Assembly: GCF_003991355.1 (NCBI RefSeq)
Contig: NZ_RCSU01000005.1
Coordinates: forward strand, 1 to 64,000
Source of the DNA: Pseudoflavitalea rhizosphaerae
GTDB lineage: Bacteria > Bacteroidota > Bacteroidia > Chitinophagales > Chitinophagaceae
Direction of reading: 5' to 3'
DNA: 64,000 bases
Under the pieces are notes generated by a model. That model was given only the letters and a program-made list of their open reading frames with translations, searched no databases and was not told the DNA's origin. Each line of letters opens with the position of its first letter. Positions within the stretch are counted from its first letter, which is position 1. Below, in pieces: positions 17,960 to 26,085 of this stretch. A program made the translations under genes and the position numbers.

Positions 17960-18057
17960 AGTAGTGAAACAGTAGTGAGATAGTAGTGAAAACATGGGTT
18001 TTTAAACGGGGAGAGTACTGAGATAGTACTGAGACAGTAGTATGAAAGTACTGAAAG
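17960..18057. repeat. 11-bp-period repeats AGTAGTGARAY / AGTACTGARAY
   Basis: Seven degenerate 11-bp units begin at 17960, 17971, 17982, 18014, 18025, 18036 and 18047. The first three read AGTAGTGA plus three bases; four more, after a 20-bp interruption, read mostly AGTACTGA plus three bases. The period is close to one turn of the DNA helix. Confidence 0.8.
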
Positions 18058-18199
18058 GGGGGTGAGCAGTAGAAGAACCGGGACTGAGTATTAAAATGAT
18101 TCTTGTATAATACTGATAATCAGGCGTCTGAGTGTTAAATATTGTTTTGTCTTGTGGTATTTGGCTGGTTTTCAATTGATTGTGCGTGCCTGGTTGGCG

Positions 18200-18243
18200 G
18201 TTAATTGTACTTTAATTGCTGTCTGATTGCTGTTTAGTTGCTG
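18200..18243. repeat. 11-bp-period repeats TTTAATTGCTG
   Basis: Four units of exactly 11 bp: GTTAATTGTAC, TTTAATTGCTG, TCTGATTGCTG and TTTAGTTGCTG. The sequence differs from the 17960 array but the period is the same. Confidence 0.75.
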
Positions 18244-18245
18244 CC

Positions 18246-18267
18246 GGAGGTATGAGGGAGGTATGCC
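18246..18267. repeat. two tandem 11-bp units GGAGGTATGNN
   Basis: GGAGGTATGAG is followed directly by GGAGGTATGCC, again with an 11-bp period, 3 bp after the TTTAATTGCTG array. Confidence 0.6.
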
Positions 18268-18437
18268 GGACTGCCTGGAGGGGTATAGGGTGTAGTCCCT
18301 GGATAGGTTAATATCTGTTGTTAGGGTTTCTGCTTGTTGCGTACCTTTTTTTAAGAGCTTTCTGGGATTATTTATATTTGAATAGTATAGTGCTATCAAA
18401 AACTTGATAATTGATTTCAAATTCAAACCTCTGTTAT

Positions 18438-18839
18438 ATGGAACAAGAATTCTCTGTGTTGGAAAATAAGGCAGTAGGAAGGAACATGTACATAAACCGG
18501 AAAATCCGCGATAAAAAAGCCCAGGAAGTAGCGGATTATCTGGGGATCAGTGAGTCGGCTTATACCAAGTATGAGCGCGGAGAAAGTAAGATCACAGTTG
18601 ACATAATTCAGAGGGTGGCTGAATTTCATAAAGTGGATCCGGTTAGTTTGCTTTCTTCACAAGGCATAACTTTCATCGATAGTGGTAATAATTCACCTAA
18701 TTCTTCTGGTGCAAATGGTGGTTATTACAATAACGTTCAGTCTATGACAGACGAGCAAACCAAAATGATGTTGACTTTGATTCAGAGTGTTACTTCTTTA
18801 AATGAGAAGTTGATCGCTGTTTTGGATAAATTGAAATAG
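18438..18839 (+). CDS. XRE-family helix-turn-helix regulator
   Basis: A 133-residue protein. Residues about 18-70 form a helix-turn-helix of the XRE/Cro type: IRDKKAQEVADYLGIS, then ESAYTKYERGES as recognition helix. A Gly/Ser/Asn-rich linker follows, then a C-terminal helix (DEQTKMMLTLIQSV) that probably makes dimers. The ATG at 18438 is preferred over a TTG at 18411. It converges with the hipT-like gene (42 bp apart) and lies just after the repeat-rich spacer, so it could act on the repeats or on the neighbouring toxin-antitoxin operon; neither is shown. Confidence 0.8.
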   Translation: MEQEFSVLENKAVGRNMYINRKIRDKKAQEVADYLGISESAYTKYERGESKITVDIIQRVAEFHKVDPVSLLSSQGITFIDSGNNSPNSSGANGGYYNNVQSMTDEQTKMMLTLIQSVTSLNEKLIAVLDKLK

Positions 18840-18880
18840 TTTTCTCCTGGTTCAGATTCACTGATAAGCGAATTGACATA

Positions 18881-19894
18881 TTATTTTTCCCGCAAACGTT
18901 GTTTCCTTTCCCCAAACACGCTTAAATATTTCTTTTTTCCTTCCTTGCTCATAAAGCTGCGGTTCACAATTTCCGGCACCTGGTAATCTGCAGCCAGCAT
19001 ATCATTCAGGGTTTTCGTGGCCAGCTCTTTTTTGATGCCAATCCGTTTGGCAAATTTCAGGAAAGAGTGTTGGGTATAATAGCCATATTTTGAAAAGCTG
19101 GCCTCTTCATAATCATTTTCGTACAGGCCTTCGCTGAGGGCCAGGTTGCCGTCATTGATATGTAGCGATGTACACAACAGGTCATAAGCAGGTGCCAGGT
19201 AATAATCTCCATCTATGGTTTCTATCAGGGAGAAATTTTTCAGGTGTGCATCTCCGTTGCCAACCAGATAATTGAATATAACCAATTTAAAGAACTCCAC
19301 CATCGCCAGAGAGGAAGCGGCAACAATTGCATCTATTTGTTCTGCAATATCCAAATAAGAAGCATCGTACTTGAAATTTACACCTTCTATTTCCGGGGAC
19401 TTTCCCAGTAAGATCGCAAAATCTTCTACCTGAAATTTACCATCACCATTTGGTCTATAATCGAATCTCCGGGTGATATAGGCGGGGCTTCCGTCATCAA
19501 AGAAGATCATTCCACAGTCTGCAGTACGTATGCCAAACACATGCCTCGCAATTTGCATAGTTACATGCTCGTTGGCAGGTAAGTCATTCACCAACTCCAG
19601 TCGCTCAGCCGGTATTGGTTTTAAAATATGCGTTCCGGTTTTGTCTGTCAATTCAAGGGTGTTTCTTTTCAAAAGCAGGCTATATTTTTCCTGAACTCCA
19701 CTAATGCTGATCCTTTTTCTTTTCTCATTATATTCCCTTGTAAGCTCAGTGCTTTTGCCTGGAGGACCAAATGGTAAGATGTGAGATACCTTCTTTGACC
19801 GGCTGCCAAAAAGTTGCTGCTGACCAAGTGGACTATATGTATCATAACCTTCTTGTAATGTGCAGGGGCAATATTTAATCTTCGGTATCCTCAT
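18881..19894 (-). CDS. hipT: HipT-like serine/threonine kinase toxin (HipA C-terminal domain)
   Basis: A 337-residue kinase of the HipA family without the N-terminal subdomain 1, which is encoded separately by the upstream gene. The glycine-rich loop reads SISGVQEK (Ser63 and Ser65). NGDAHLKN supplies the catalytic Asp215 and Asn220, and PAYDLL the metal-binding Asp238, so all kinase residues are present. Known HipA and HipT toxins phosphorylate aminoacyl-tRNA synthetases and stop growth. The N-terminus overlaps the hipS-like frame by 20 bp, which suggests coupled translation. It is last in the hipB-hipS-hipT order. Confidence 0.85.
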   Translation of the reverse strand: MRIPKIKYCPCTLQEGYDTYSPLGQQQLFGSRSKKVSHILPFGPPGKSTELTREYNEKRKRISISGVQEKYSLLLKRNTLELTDKTGTHILKPIPAERLELVNDLPANEHVTMQIARHVFGIRTADCGMIFFDDGSPAYITRRFDYRPNGDGKFQVEDFAILLGKSPEIEGVNFKYDASYLDIAEQIDAIVAASSLAMVEFFKLVIFNYLVGNGDAHLKNFSLIETIDGDYYLAPAYDLLCTSLHINDGNLALSEGLYENDYEEASFSKYGYYTQHSFLKFAKRIGIKKELATKTLNDMLAADYQVPEIVNRSFMSKEGKKKYLSVFGERKQRLREK

Positions 19895-20210
19895 GAATTT
19901 CTTTAATAGTAATTGGTCCTATACTTTCTGTGCCAGCTGTAGCTAATAACAAGCTGAAATAATCTTGCTCGTCAATTTTCAGCAGTTTGTTCTGCATAGC
20001 TTTATTGGCGCCTTCACTGAGCCTGTTAATAAAAGCAGGGAAGAGTGTGTGGCTGTGGAAGGGTGTTTTGCGTAAAGGCAATGTAATGCTCACTGGTTTG
20101 CTACCTTCAGTGATGAGATAGTCTTTGTCGTATACGAACTGGTAACCAGTCCGGGATTTCGATATAATTCCCGCAAGTTTTCCGTTGTAAAATACCTGCG
20201 CTGATCTCAT
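19875..20210 (-). CDS. hipS: HipS-like protein (HipA N-terminal subdomain 1)
   Basis: A 111-residue protein that matches only the first subdomain of HipA: VFYNGKLAGIISK, YQFVYDKDYL, and PVSITLPLRKTPFHS with the FPAFINRLSEG ending. In the tripartite HipBST systems this separate piece acts as an antitoxin to HipT, and the same role is inferred here. It overlaps hipB by 4 bp at its start and hipT by 20 bp at its end, so the three proteins are probably made in fixed proportion. Confidence 0.85.
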   Translation of the reverse strand: MRSAQVFYNGKLAGIISKSRTGYQFVYDKDYLITEGSKPVSITLPLRKTPFHSHTLFPAFINRLSEGANKAMQNKLLKIDEQDYFSLLLATAGTESIGPITIKEIHEDTED

Positions 20211-20434
20211 GCGAAGCTGATATTAGGTTGTTTTATTTTCAATTCCAATTTCATACCCAATGGCTCTGTCACCTGCAATAAAGTTTCAATCGTAGGGTTG
20301 CCTTTCCCTTGTTCAAGTAATTGGATAGTCCGTAGGTTTACCCCGGAATGCGCCGAAAGCTGGTCTTGCGATAAACCAAGGAGCAATCGCCTTTGACGTA
20401 TCGTTTCTCCAAAATATTGTATTGTTTTGCGCAT
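20207..20434 (-). CDS. hipB: HipB-like XRE antitoxin and repressor
   Basis: A 75-residue XRE helix-turn-helix protein: TIRQRRLLLGLSQDQLSAHSG and VNLRTIQLLEQGKGNP are the two DNA-binding helices. It is first in the hipBST-like operon. Two near-identical imperfect palindromes flank its promoter, one overlapping its start codon, so it very probably represses its own operon. HipB proteins also bind the kinase in other systems, but in HipBST systems the main antitoxin role is given to HipS. Confidence 0.85.
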   Translation of the reverse strand: MRKTIQYFGETIRQRRLLLGLSQDQLSAHSGVNLRTIQLLEQGKGNPTIETLLQVTEPLGMKLELKIKQPNISFA

Positions 20435-20444
20435 TATAATTCGC
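20430..20444 (-). promoter_or_regulatory. probable HipB operator 2, overlapping the hipB start codon
   Basis: On the minus strand it reads GCGAATTATAATGCG. It matches operator 1 (20490-20504) at 13 of 15 positions and includes the hipB ATG. Confidence 0.65.
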
Positions 20445-20451
20445 TTTTAAG

Positions 20452-20459
20452 CAAAATTA
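20452..20459 (-). promoter_or_regulatory. -7 promoter box of the hip operon (TAATTTTG)
   Basis: An exact TAnnTTTG box on the minus strand lies between the two operator copies, about 18 bp before the hipB ATG. No clear -33 TTG is seen. Confidence 0.5.
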
Positions 20460-20489
20460 TGAAAAATTGCCCGGAAATAATGTTATAAA

Positions 20490-20504
20490 GCGAATTACAA
20501 TTCG
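20490..20504 (-). promoter_or_regulatory. probable HipB operator 1
   Basis: GCGAATTACAATTCG, containing the inverted repeat CGAATT-N2-AATTCG. Its centre is 60 bp from the centre of operator 2, with the -7 box between them. Confidence 0.65.
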
Positions 20505-20521
20505 TTTTTAGCCGTCAAGAT

Positions 20522-21499
20522 CTAATGCTTCAACGGCCTCTTCTTGATCATCCCGCCATTCGTATCCTTGATACTATGCATCACCACAAACGCATGCGGG
20601 TCCACCATCTCTATTTCATGTTTCAGTTTTGAGATCTCCAGCCTGGTGATCACCGTAAACACGATATGCTGGTCCTCCTGTACATATCCTCTCTTTCCAT
20701 AACCACCTGCGCCTTTGTACACAGTAATCCCTCGTCCAAGCTTCTCCGTTATTACCCGGCTGATCTCTTCGCTCTTCGGGGAAATTATAGTAACACCGGT
20801 ATATTCTTCGATACCTTCAATCAGGAAGTCCACTGTTTTTGAAGCCGCCAGATAAGTAAGCATGGAGTAAAGCGCATTATCGATCCCCAAAAAATAAGCA
20901 ACCGTTGAGAAGATCAGCACATTGATCATCATGATCACATCACCGATGGTAGTGCCCAGTTTCCGGCTGAGATAGATCGCCAGTATCTCGGTTCCATCCA
21001 AAACGCCGCCGCCTCTCACCGTAAACCCTATCCCTGCGCCGAGGAAGAAGCCACCAAACACGGCCACCAGTAACTTATCAGAAGTAACGATAGGATAGTC
21101 CACCACGGCCAGACAAATAGACAAGCCTGCAATGGCCATAATCGCTTTTATGGTGAATCCTTTCCCGATCAGCCTGTAGCCGATCAAAATGAACGGCAGG
21201 TTGATCAGTACGATCATCAACGCCAATGGCCAGCCGAGCAGTGCGCTGCTCAACAGGGAAATCCCCGTGGCGCCGCCATCGATGAATTTCACGGGCAGCA
21301 AAAAACTCTTCAACCCGAATCCCGCGCTCAGGATCCCGATGATGATCAAAACCGCATCTCTGGAGTTCTGCAGTACGGCTCTCCGTAACTGGTAGAGGCT
21401 TTTCGCCATCTTGTAAGGGCTTGGGGAATTGGTCGCTCCGTTGTCTTTCCGGTGCCGGAGGAAATTATTGACAATGAATTGGCGAAGTCTGTAACGCAT
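20522..21499 (-). CDS. YitT family membrane protein
   Basis: A 325-residue inner-membrane protein with five or six transmembrane helices in the YitT_membrane/DUF161 arrangement (FIDGGATGISLL and RGGGVLDGTEILA are typical loops), followed by a cytosolic DUF2179 domain of about 90 residues that includes TVYKGAGGYGK and ends at HSIKDTNGG. Length and domain order are standard. Transport or signalling roles have been proposed for the family, but its function is not settled. It is divergent from prfC (72 bp between starts). Confidence 0.85.
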   Translation of the reverse strand: MRYRLRQFIVNNFLRHRKDNGATNSPSPYKMAKSLYQLRRAVLQNSRDAVLIIIGILSAGFGLKSFLLPVKFIDGGATGISLLSSALLGWPLALMIVLINLPFILIGYRLIGKGFTIKAIMAIAGLSICLAVVDYPIVTSDKLLVAVFGGFFLGAGIGFTVRGGGVLDGTEILAIYLSRKLGTTIGDVIMMINVLIFSTVAYFLGIDNALYSMLTYLAASKTVDFLIEGIEEYTGVTIISPKSEEISRVITEKLGRGITVYKGAGGYGKRGYVQEDQHIVFTVITRLEISKLKHEIEMVDPHAFVVMHSIKDTNGGMIKKRPLKH

Positions 21500-21534
21500 G
21501 CATCATAAAAGTACAAATTGAGCAAGGATTAATG

Positions 21535-21542
21535 TACCTTTG
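21535..21542 (+). promoter_or_regulatory. -7 promoter box (TACCTTTG) of prfC
   Basis: An exact TAnnTTTG box 29 bp before the prfC ATG. The nearest upstream TTG is only 14 bp away, so the -33 element is weak or absent. Confidence 0.6.
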
Positions 21543-21571
21543 CGGGCGTTTTTCCTAAAAGCGATCCCTTC

Positions 21572-23170
21572 ATGAAGTACAATGCAGAAATACAGAGAAG
21601 AAGAACTTTTGCGATCATTTCCCACCCGGATGCCGGTAAAACCACCCTTACGGAGAAATTCCTCCTCTTCGGTGGCGCCATCCAGACTGCCGGTGCGGTA
21701 AAAAGCAATAAGATCAAAAAGCACGCTACATCTGACTTCATGGAGATCGAACGTCAGCGCGGTATCTCCGTTGCCACTTCTGTAATGAGCTTTGAATACA
21801 AAGGCATCCTCGTGAACCTCCTGGATACACCCGGTCACAAGGACTTCGCTGAAGACACTTACCGCACCCTCACTGCAGTGGACAGCGTTATCCTCGTAGT
21901 GGATTCCGTGAACGGGGTGGAAGATCAGACCCGCCGCCTCATGGAAGTTTGCCGCATGCGCGACACACCGGTGATCGTGTTCATCAACAAAATGGACCGC
22001 GACGGTAAGAACCGCTTCGACCTTCTCGAAGAGATCGAAAATGAACTGAAGATCTCATTACACCCCATGACCTGGCCCATCAACAGCGGTAAAGACTTTA
22101 AAGGAGTATACAATCTCTACGATAAAAACCTTGTTCTCTTCACCGCCAACACCAAAGCATCTGATGACGAGGATAGCCTGGAGATCACCGACCTGAATGG
22201 TGATGTACTTGATTCCAAGCTCGGTGAAAAGGATGCCAATCTTTTACGGGAAGATGTGGAACTGGTAGACGGTGTGAACGGAGAACTGAATGTGACTGAT
22301 TACCTGGCCGGTAAAGTGTCGCCGGTTTTCTTCGGCTCGGCCATCAACAATTTCGGTGTGCGTGAAATGCTGGATACCTTTATCCGGATCGCACCCATCC
22401 CGCGATGCAGGCAGACCTCCGTTCGCGAAGTTTGCCCGGATGAAGATAAATTCTCTGGTTTCATCTTCAAGATCCACGCCAACCTGGACCCCAAGCACCG
22501 CGACCGGATCGCTTTCCTTCGCGTTTGCTCCGGCAGGTTCGAGCGCAATAAATATTTCCACCACGTGCGTCTCGATAAGGACGTTCGCTTCAGCAACCCA
22601 TACACTTTCCTCGCCCGCGATAAAGATGTGATCGATGAAGCATTCCCCGGCGATGTGGTAGGTCTCTTCGATACCGGTAACTTCAAGATCGGGGATACCC
22701 TCACCGAAGGAGCCAATTTCTATTTCACCGGAATTCCTTCCTTCTCACCTGAGATCTTTAAGGAAGTAGTGAATAAAGATCCAATGAAAACCAAGCAATT
22801 GGAAAAAGGACTATTGCAGCTTACAGACGAAGGAGTTGCGCAGCTTTTCACCCAGTTTGGGGGTAATAAAAAGATCATTGGCTGCGTGGGAGAGCTGCAA
22901 TTTGAAGTGATCCAGTATCGCCTTTTGCAGGAATACGGCGCCAGCGTGGAGTTCCGTTCACAACCTTTCTATAAAGCCTGCTGGATCACCAGCCCCGATT
23001 CCAGGAAGCTGGATGAATTCACCCGGTTCAAGAGCAATAATATCGCAACCGATAAAGACGGTCATCTGGTGTATCTCGCTCAGAGTGAGTGGTTTTTGAA
23101 TACAGAGCGCACCAACAATCCAGACATCGAATTCCACTTCACCTCAGAAATCCATAAGGAAACGGTATAA
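21572..23170 (+). CDS. prfC: peptide chain release factor 3
   Basis: A 532-residue translational GTPase, close to the usual RF3 length. G motifs appear in order: [10 protein letters not shown] (P-loop), RGISVATS (switch I), DTPGHKDF (switch II) and NKMDRD. The sequence continues through the domain II beta barrel into the RF3-type C-terminal domain ([13 protein letters not shown]). It recycles RF1 and RF2 from the ribosome after peptide release. It is a single gene, with promoter at 21535, followed 39 bp later by repeat copy C. Confidence 0.95.
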   Translation: MKYNAEIQRRRTFAIISHPDAGKTTLTEKFLLFGGAIQTAGAVKSNKIKKHATSDFMEIERQRGISVATSVMSFEYKGILVNLLDTPGHKDFAEDTYRTLTAVDSVILVVDSVNGVEDQTRRLMEVCRMRDTPVIVFINKMDRDGKNRFDLLEEIENELKISLHPMTWPINSGKDFKGVYNLYDKNLVLFTANTKASDDEDSLEITDLNGDVLDSKLGEKDANLLREDVELVDGVNGELNVTDYLAGKVSPVFFGSAINNFGVREMLDTFIRIAPIPRCRQTSVREVCPDEDKFSGFIFKIHANLDPKHRDRIAFLRVCSGRFERNKYFHHVRLDKDVRFSNPYTFLARDKDVIDEAFPGDVVGLFDTGNFKIGDTLTEGANFYFTGIPSFSPEIFKEVVNKDPMKTKQLEKGLLQLTDEGVAQLFTQFGGNKKIIGCVGELQFEVIQYRLLQEYGASVEFRSQPFYKACWITSPDSRKLDEFTRFKSNNIATDKDGHLVYLAQSEWFLNTERTNNPDIEFHFTSEIHKETV

Positions 23171-23209
23171 GGTTTGTATCTTTTGCATGCAGCTAATAAT
23201 CTTGCTGTG

Positions 23210-23319
23210 GCCAGTCGCTCGCCTCCCGGCGAGTGACTTCTGTTCCGTCGCCTCCGGCGACACGGTGTTCGCCGGAGGCGAACTAATACAAGTCACTCGC
23301 CGGGAGGCGAGCGACTGGC
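23210..23319. repeat. palindromic four-hairpin repeat, copy C
   Basis: A 110-bp copy of the palindromic element with almost perfect arms (GCCAGTCGCTCGCCTCCCGG ... its complement). It is in the reverse orientation relative to its upstream gene compared with copies A, B and D. It begins 39 bp after the prfC stop and ends 21 bp before the next ATG. Confidence 0.9.
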
Positions 23320-23340
23320 GGCTGCGAAATTTTCCAGGAC

Positions 23341-23874
23341 ATGCTCGAAACCTCAAGACTGCATATCCTCCCGCTTGATGTACCTGCGCTGGAACTCTAC
23401 CTGCAGGGCAATAATCTATTTGAACTGGAGCAGGGGCTTACACTCACCAATCGCAATGTGCATACGGATGTGAAGCGTTACGTGAACACAATCACGCTTC
23501 CGTGTATGCGCAGAGCGCCGGAAGATCATTTCCTCTTTTTTACTTTCTGGCTCGTTATTGAAAAGAAATCTAGACTTGTTGTGGCCGAGATGGGCTTCAA
23601 AGGCGTACCCAATCCTGCCGGTGTGGTGGAGATCGGGTATGGCACGGTGGAAGGCGCACGTAACAAGGGTTTCATGACGGAAGCCGTAGCGGCGATCATC
23701 CACTGGTCCTCAAAAAGGCAAGACATATCCTCTGTTCTGGCCGAGACAGCCAAAACCAATACCGCCTCTATCCGCGTATTGCAGAAGAACGGGTTTGAAC
23801 AATATGATCAGAAAGGCGATATGCTTTGGTGGCGGACCGTCTTCACTCAGAAGTCGGGGTTCATGCCGGTATAG
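23341..23874 (+). CDS. GNAT family N-acetyltransferase
   Basis: A 177-residue acetyltransferase of the RimJ/RimL-like branch. EIGYGTVEGARNKGFMTEAVAAI contains strand 4 and the acetyl-CoA loop (split here by a glycine-poor R/N-rich variant of the usual RGxGxG), and TNTASIRVLQKNGF is the conserved motif B helix and strand. The start at 23341 (MLETSRLHILPL) is typical. Its last 28 bp overlap the convergent purB frame. The substrate is unknown. Confidence 0.8.
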   Translation: MLETSRLHILPLDVPALELYLQGNNLFELEQGLTLTNRNVHTDVKRYVNTITLPCMRRAPEDHFLFFTFWLVIEKKSRLVVAEMGFKGVPNPAGVVEIGYGTVEGARNKGFMTEAVAAIIHWSSKRQDISSVLAETAKTNTASIRVLQKNGFEQYDQKGDMLWWRTVFTQKSGFMPV

Positions 23875-25193
23875 TTGTGCGGAGTGATCTTCTTCAGCTC
23901 TTTACGCACGGTTACCGGAACTTTTAATTTATCGATGAACTGGTGGAGGGTTTGCTTATTGATGCCCTGCTTGCCACGGGTCAGCTCTTTGAGCGCCTCG
24001 TAAGGTTTGGGGTAGTTCTCGCGGCGCAGGATGGTCTGGATCGCTTCGGCAACTACTGCCCAGTTGTTATCGAGATCGTCATAGATCTTTTCATCGTTCA
24101 ATACCAGCTTGGCCAGTCCTTTTTCGATACTGCGGGTAGCCAGGATGATATGAGCGAAGGGCACGCCGATATTGCGCAATACGGTTGAATCTGTAAGGTC
24201 GCGCTGAAGGCGGCTGATGGGCAGTTTGGCTGAAAGGTGTTCCAGGAGCGCATTGGCGATGCCGAGATTGCCTTCGGCATTCTCGAAGTCGATCGGGTTC
24301 ACTTTATGCGGCATGGCCGATGATCCGATCTCGCCTTTTTTGGTGCGCTGTTTGAAATAGTCCATGGAGATATAGGTCCACATATCGCGACTGAAGTCCA
24401 TCAATATTGTGTTGATGCGCTTCATGCTGTCGAAGTGGGCAGCGAGGTTATCGTAGTGTTCGATCTGTGTGGTGAATTGCTGGCGGCTCAGTCCGAGTAC
24501 GCCTTCCACGAAATCATTGCCGAGGCTTACCCAGTTCTTTTTCGGGAATGCCACCGTGTGTGCATTGAAGTTACCTGTGGCGCCGCCGAATTTGGCGCTG
24601 ATGGGGATCTCGATGCATTGCTGGATCTGGTTGCTGAGTCGTTCTATGAACACCTGGATCTCTTTACCGAGGCGGGTGGGAGAGGCCGGTTGTCCGTGAG
24701 TGCGGGCCAGCATCGGGATATCGCGCCATTCGTCTGCGAGAATTTCCAGTTGCTTATTGAGGTTGAGCACCGCGGGGAGATATTCGAATTCCACGGCCTG
24801 TTTCCAGGAAAGTGGAACGGCGGTATTATTGATGTCCTGTGAGGTCAGTCCGAAGTGGACCCACTCAGAAAGATGCTCTGCTTTCAGTTCTTTCAGTTTC
24901 TCTTTGAGGAAATATTCAACAGCTTTTACATCGTGATTGGTGATCTTTTCCGTGTCTTTGATGGTTTGTGCGTCAGCGAGACTGAAATTCCCGGCAGCGG
25001 CCTGCAGGCCTCTTCTTACAGCAATGGGCAGGGAAAAGAACTTCTTATCTCCCAGGAACAGGAAGTATTCCACTTCAACCAGCACCCTGTATTTCATCAG
25101 TGCAAATTCAGAAAAGTATTCGTCGAGGTGCTGCACCTGGTTGCGGTAGCGTCCGTCAATTGGGGAAATGGCTGTAAGTGTATTCAATTCCAT
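23847..25193 (-). CDS. purB: adenylosuccinate lyase
   Basis: A 448-residue fumarase/aspartase-superfamily enzyme that acts twice in purine synthesis (SAICAR to AICAR, adenylosuccinate to AMP). The signature loop SSAMPHKVNPIDFENAEGN (near residue 290) is in the form found in the E. coli type enzyme. TSQDINNTAVPLSW and ARTHGQPASPTRLG are the other conserved blocks. The ATG at 25193 (MELNTLTAISPIDGRY) is chosen over one four codons upstream. The 3' end overlaps the GNAT gene by 28 bp in convergent arrangement. Confidence 0.95.
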   Translation of the reverse strand: MELNTLTAISPIDGRYRNQVQHLDEYFSEFALMKYRVLVEVEYFLFLGDKKFFSLPIAVRRGLQAAAGNFSLADAQTIKDTEKITNHDVKAVEYFLKEKLKELKAEHLSEWVHFGLTSQDINNTAVPLSWKQAVEFEYLPAVLNLNKQLEILADEWRDIPMLARTHGQPASPTRLGKEIQVFIERLSNQIQQCIEIPISAKFGGATGNFNAHTVAFPKKNWVSLGNDFVEGVLGLSRQQFTTQIEHYDNLAAHFDSMKRINTILMDFSRDMWTYISMDYFKQRTKKGEIGSSAMPHKVNPIDFENAEGNLGIANALLEHLSAKLPISRLQRDLTDSTVLRNIGVPFAHIILATRSIEKGLAKLVLNDEKIYDDLDNNWAVVAEAIQTILRRENYPKPYEALKELTRGKQGINKQTLHQFIDKLKVPVTVRKELKKITPHNYTGMNPDF

Positions 25194-25207
25194 GATCTGG
25201 TACAATG

Positions 25208-25239
25208 TTGATGTTAAAATGGATATTCCTTTACCTTTG
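25208..25239 (+). promoter_or_regulatory. promoter of mqnA (TTG-N21-TACCTTTG)
   Basis: TTG at 25208-25210 and an exact -7 box TACCTTTG at 25232-25239, 19 bp before the TTG codon at 25259. The box lies inside the longer open frame that starts at 25205, which argues against that upstream start. Confidence 0.65.
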
Positions 25240-25258
25240 CGCCGTAAAATTAATTCAA

Positions 25259-26020
25259 TTGAAGAAGATTAAGGTTGGAATCGTGAATTATCTCAATACC
25301 AAACCATTATTGTATGGTATCGAGCATTCACCGGTGATTGATGCAATTGAGCCCGTACCCGAATATCCGGCGAATATTGCCCGTATGCTCCTGGAAGATG
25401 AAATTGATATGGGACTGGTGCCAGTGGCCGTGATCCCACGCATGAAAGAGCATTATATCGATATCAATTACTGTATTGGTTGTACGCAGCCCGTGGCCAG
25501 TGTTTGCCTGTTCAGCGATGTGCCGGTAGAGGAGATAAAAGAAGTGCTGCTCGACTATCAGAGCCGCACCTCCGTAACGCTGGCGCGTATCCTGATGCGT
25601 GATTACTGGAAGATCGGTCCGGTGATCACAGATACGAAAGAAGATTATCGCAGTCGTATCAACGGTACAACTGCCGGCGTTGTGATAGGCGACAGAGCCC
25701 TGGAGCAACGTCACAAAAGCAAATACATCTATGATCTGGGCGAAGCCTGGATAGCACATACAGGCCTGCCTTTCGTGTTTGCCGCCTGGGTGAGCAACAA
25801 ACCATTGCCTGAAGATTTTCTAAAGGCCTTTGATTCTGCCAATGCAGAAGGATTGAAGCAAATCGATGAAGTGGTGGCCGCCAATCCTTATCCCATTTAT
25901 GATCTGCACGAGTATTACACAAAGAATATCAGCTACGAATTGGATGAAGCGAAGAGAAAAGGTTTGGCGAAGTTCCTGGAATTGATCGGAACGCTATCAC
26001 CTATGTCCGCCACTACCTGA
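25259..26020 (+). CDS. mqnA: chorismate dehydratase of the futalosine menaquinone pathway
   Basis: A 253-residue periplasmic-binding-protein-like fold of the MqnA group. KVGIVNYLNTKPLLYG at the N-terminus, GLVPVAVIPRM and the NYCIGCTQPVASVCLFS block are characteristic. MqnA turns chorismate into 3-enolpyruvyl-benzoate, the first step of menaquinone synthesis by the futalosine route. The start is most likely the TTG at 25259, since the promoter box lies upstream of it and inside the longer frame. It is divergent from purB, and converges with the flippase gene. Confidence 0.9.
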   Translation: MKKIKVGIVNYLNTKPLLYGIEHSPVIDAIEPVPEYPANIARMLLEDEIDMGLVPVAVIPRMKEHYIDINYCIGCTQPVASVCLFSDVPVEEIKEVLLDYQSRTSVTLARILMRDYWKIGPVITDTKEDYRSRINGTTAGVVIGDRALEQRHKSKYIYDLGEAWIAHTGLPFVFAAWVSNKPLPEDFLKAFDSANAEGLKQIDEVVAANPYPIYDLHEYYTKNISYELDEAKRKGLAKFLELIGTLSPMSATT

Positions 26021-26085
26021 TGCAATAACCCAAGCTTTGCAAGCCGCACAGGCCGGCTATCATACAATTGCCGGCAGGAATTCCA

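Larger units (their letters stand above)
17838..18437. other. 600-bp non-coding spacer with 11-bp-period repeats
   Basis: No convincing gene is present on either strand. The spacer holds three groups of short repeats spaced by exactly 11 bp (listed separately at 17960-18057, 18200-18243 and 18246-18267) and ends at the ATG of an XRE regulator. It is the longest gene-free stretch in the window. Confidence 0.7.

Noticed and set aside
18172-18426. An 84-residue minus-strand frame in the repeat-rich spacer.
   Set aside because: It crosses the 11-bp arrays, has low complexity and no motif, and no promoter was seen.
23187-23378. A plus-strand frame through palindrome copy C.
   Set aside because: It is produced by the repeat (FAGGE-type peptides) and overlaps the start of the GNAT gene.
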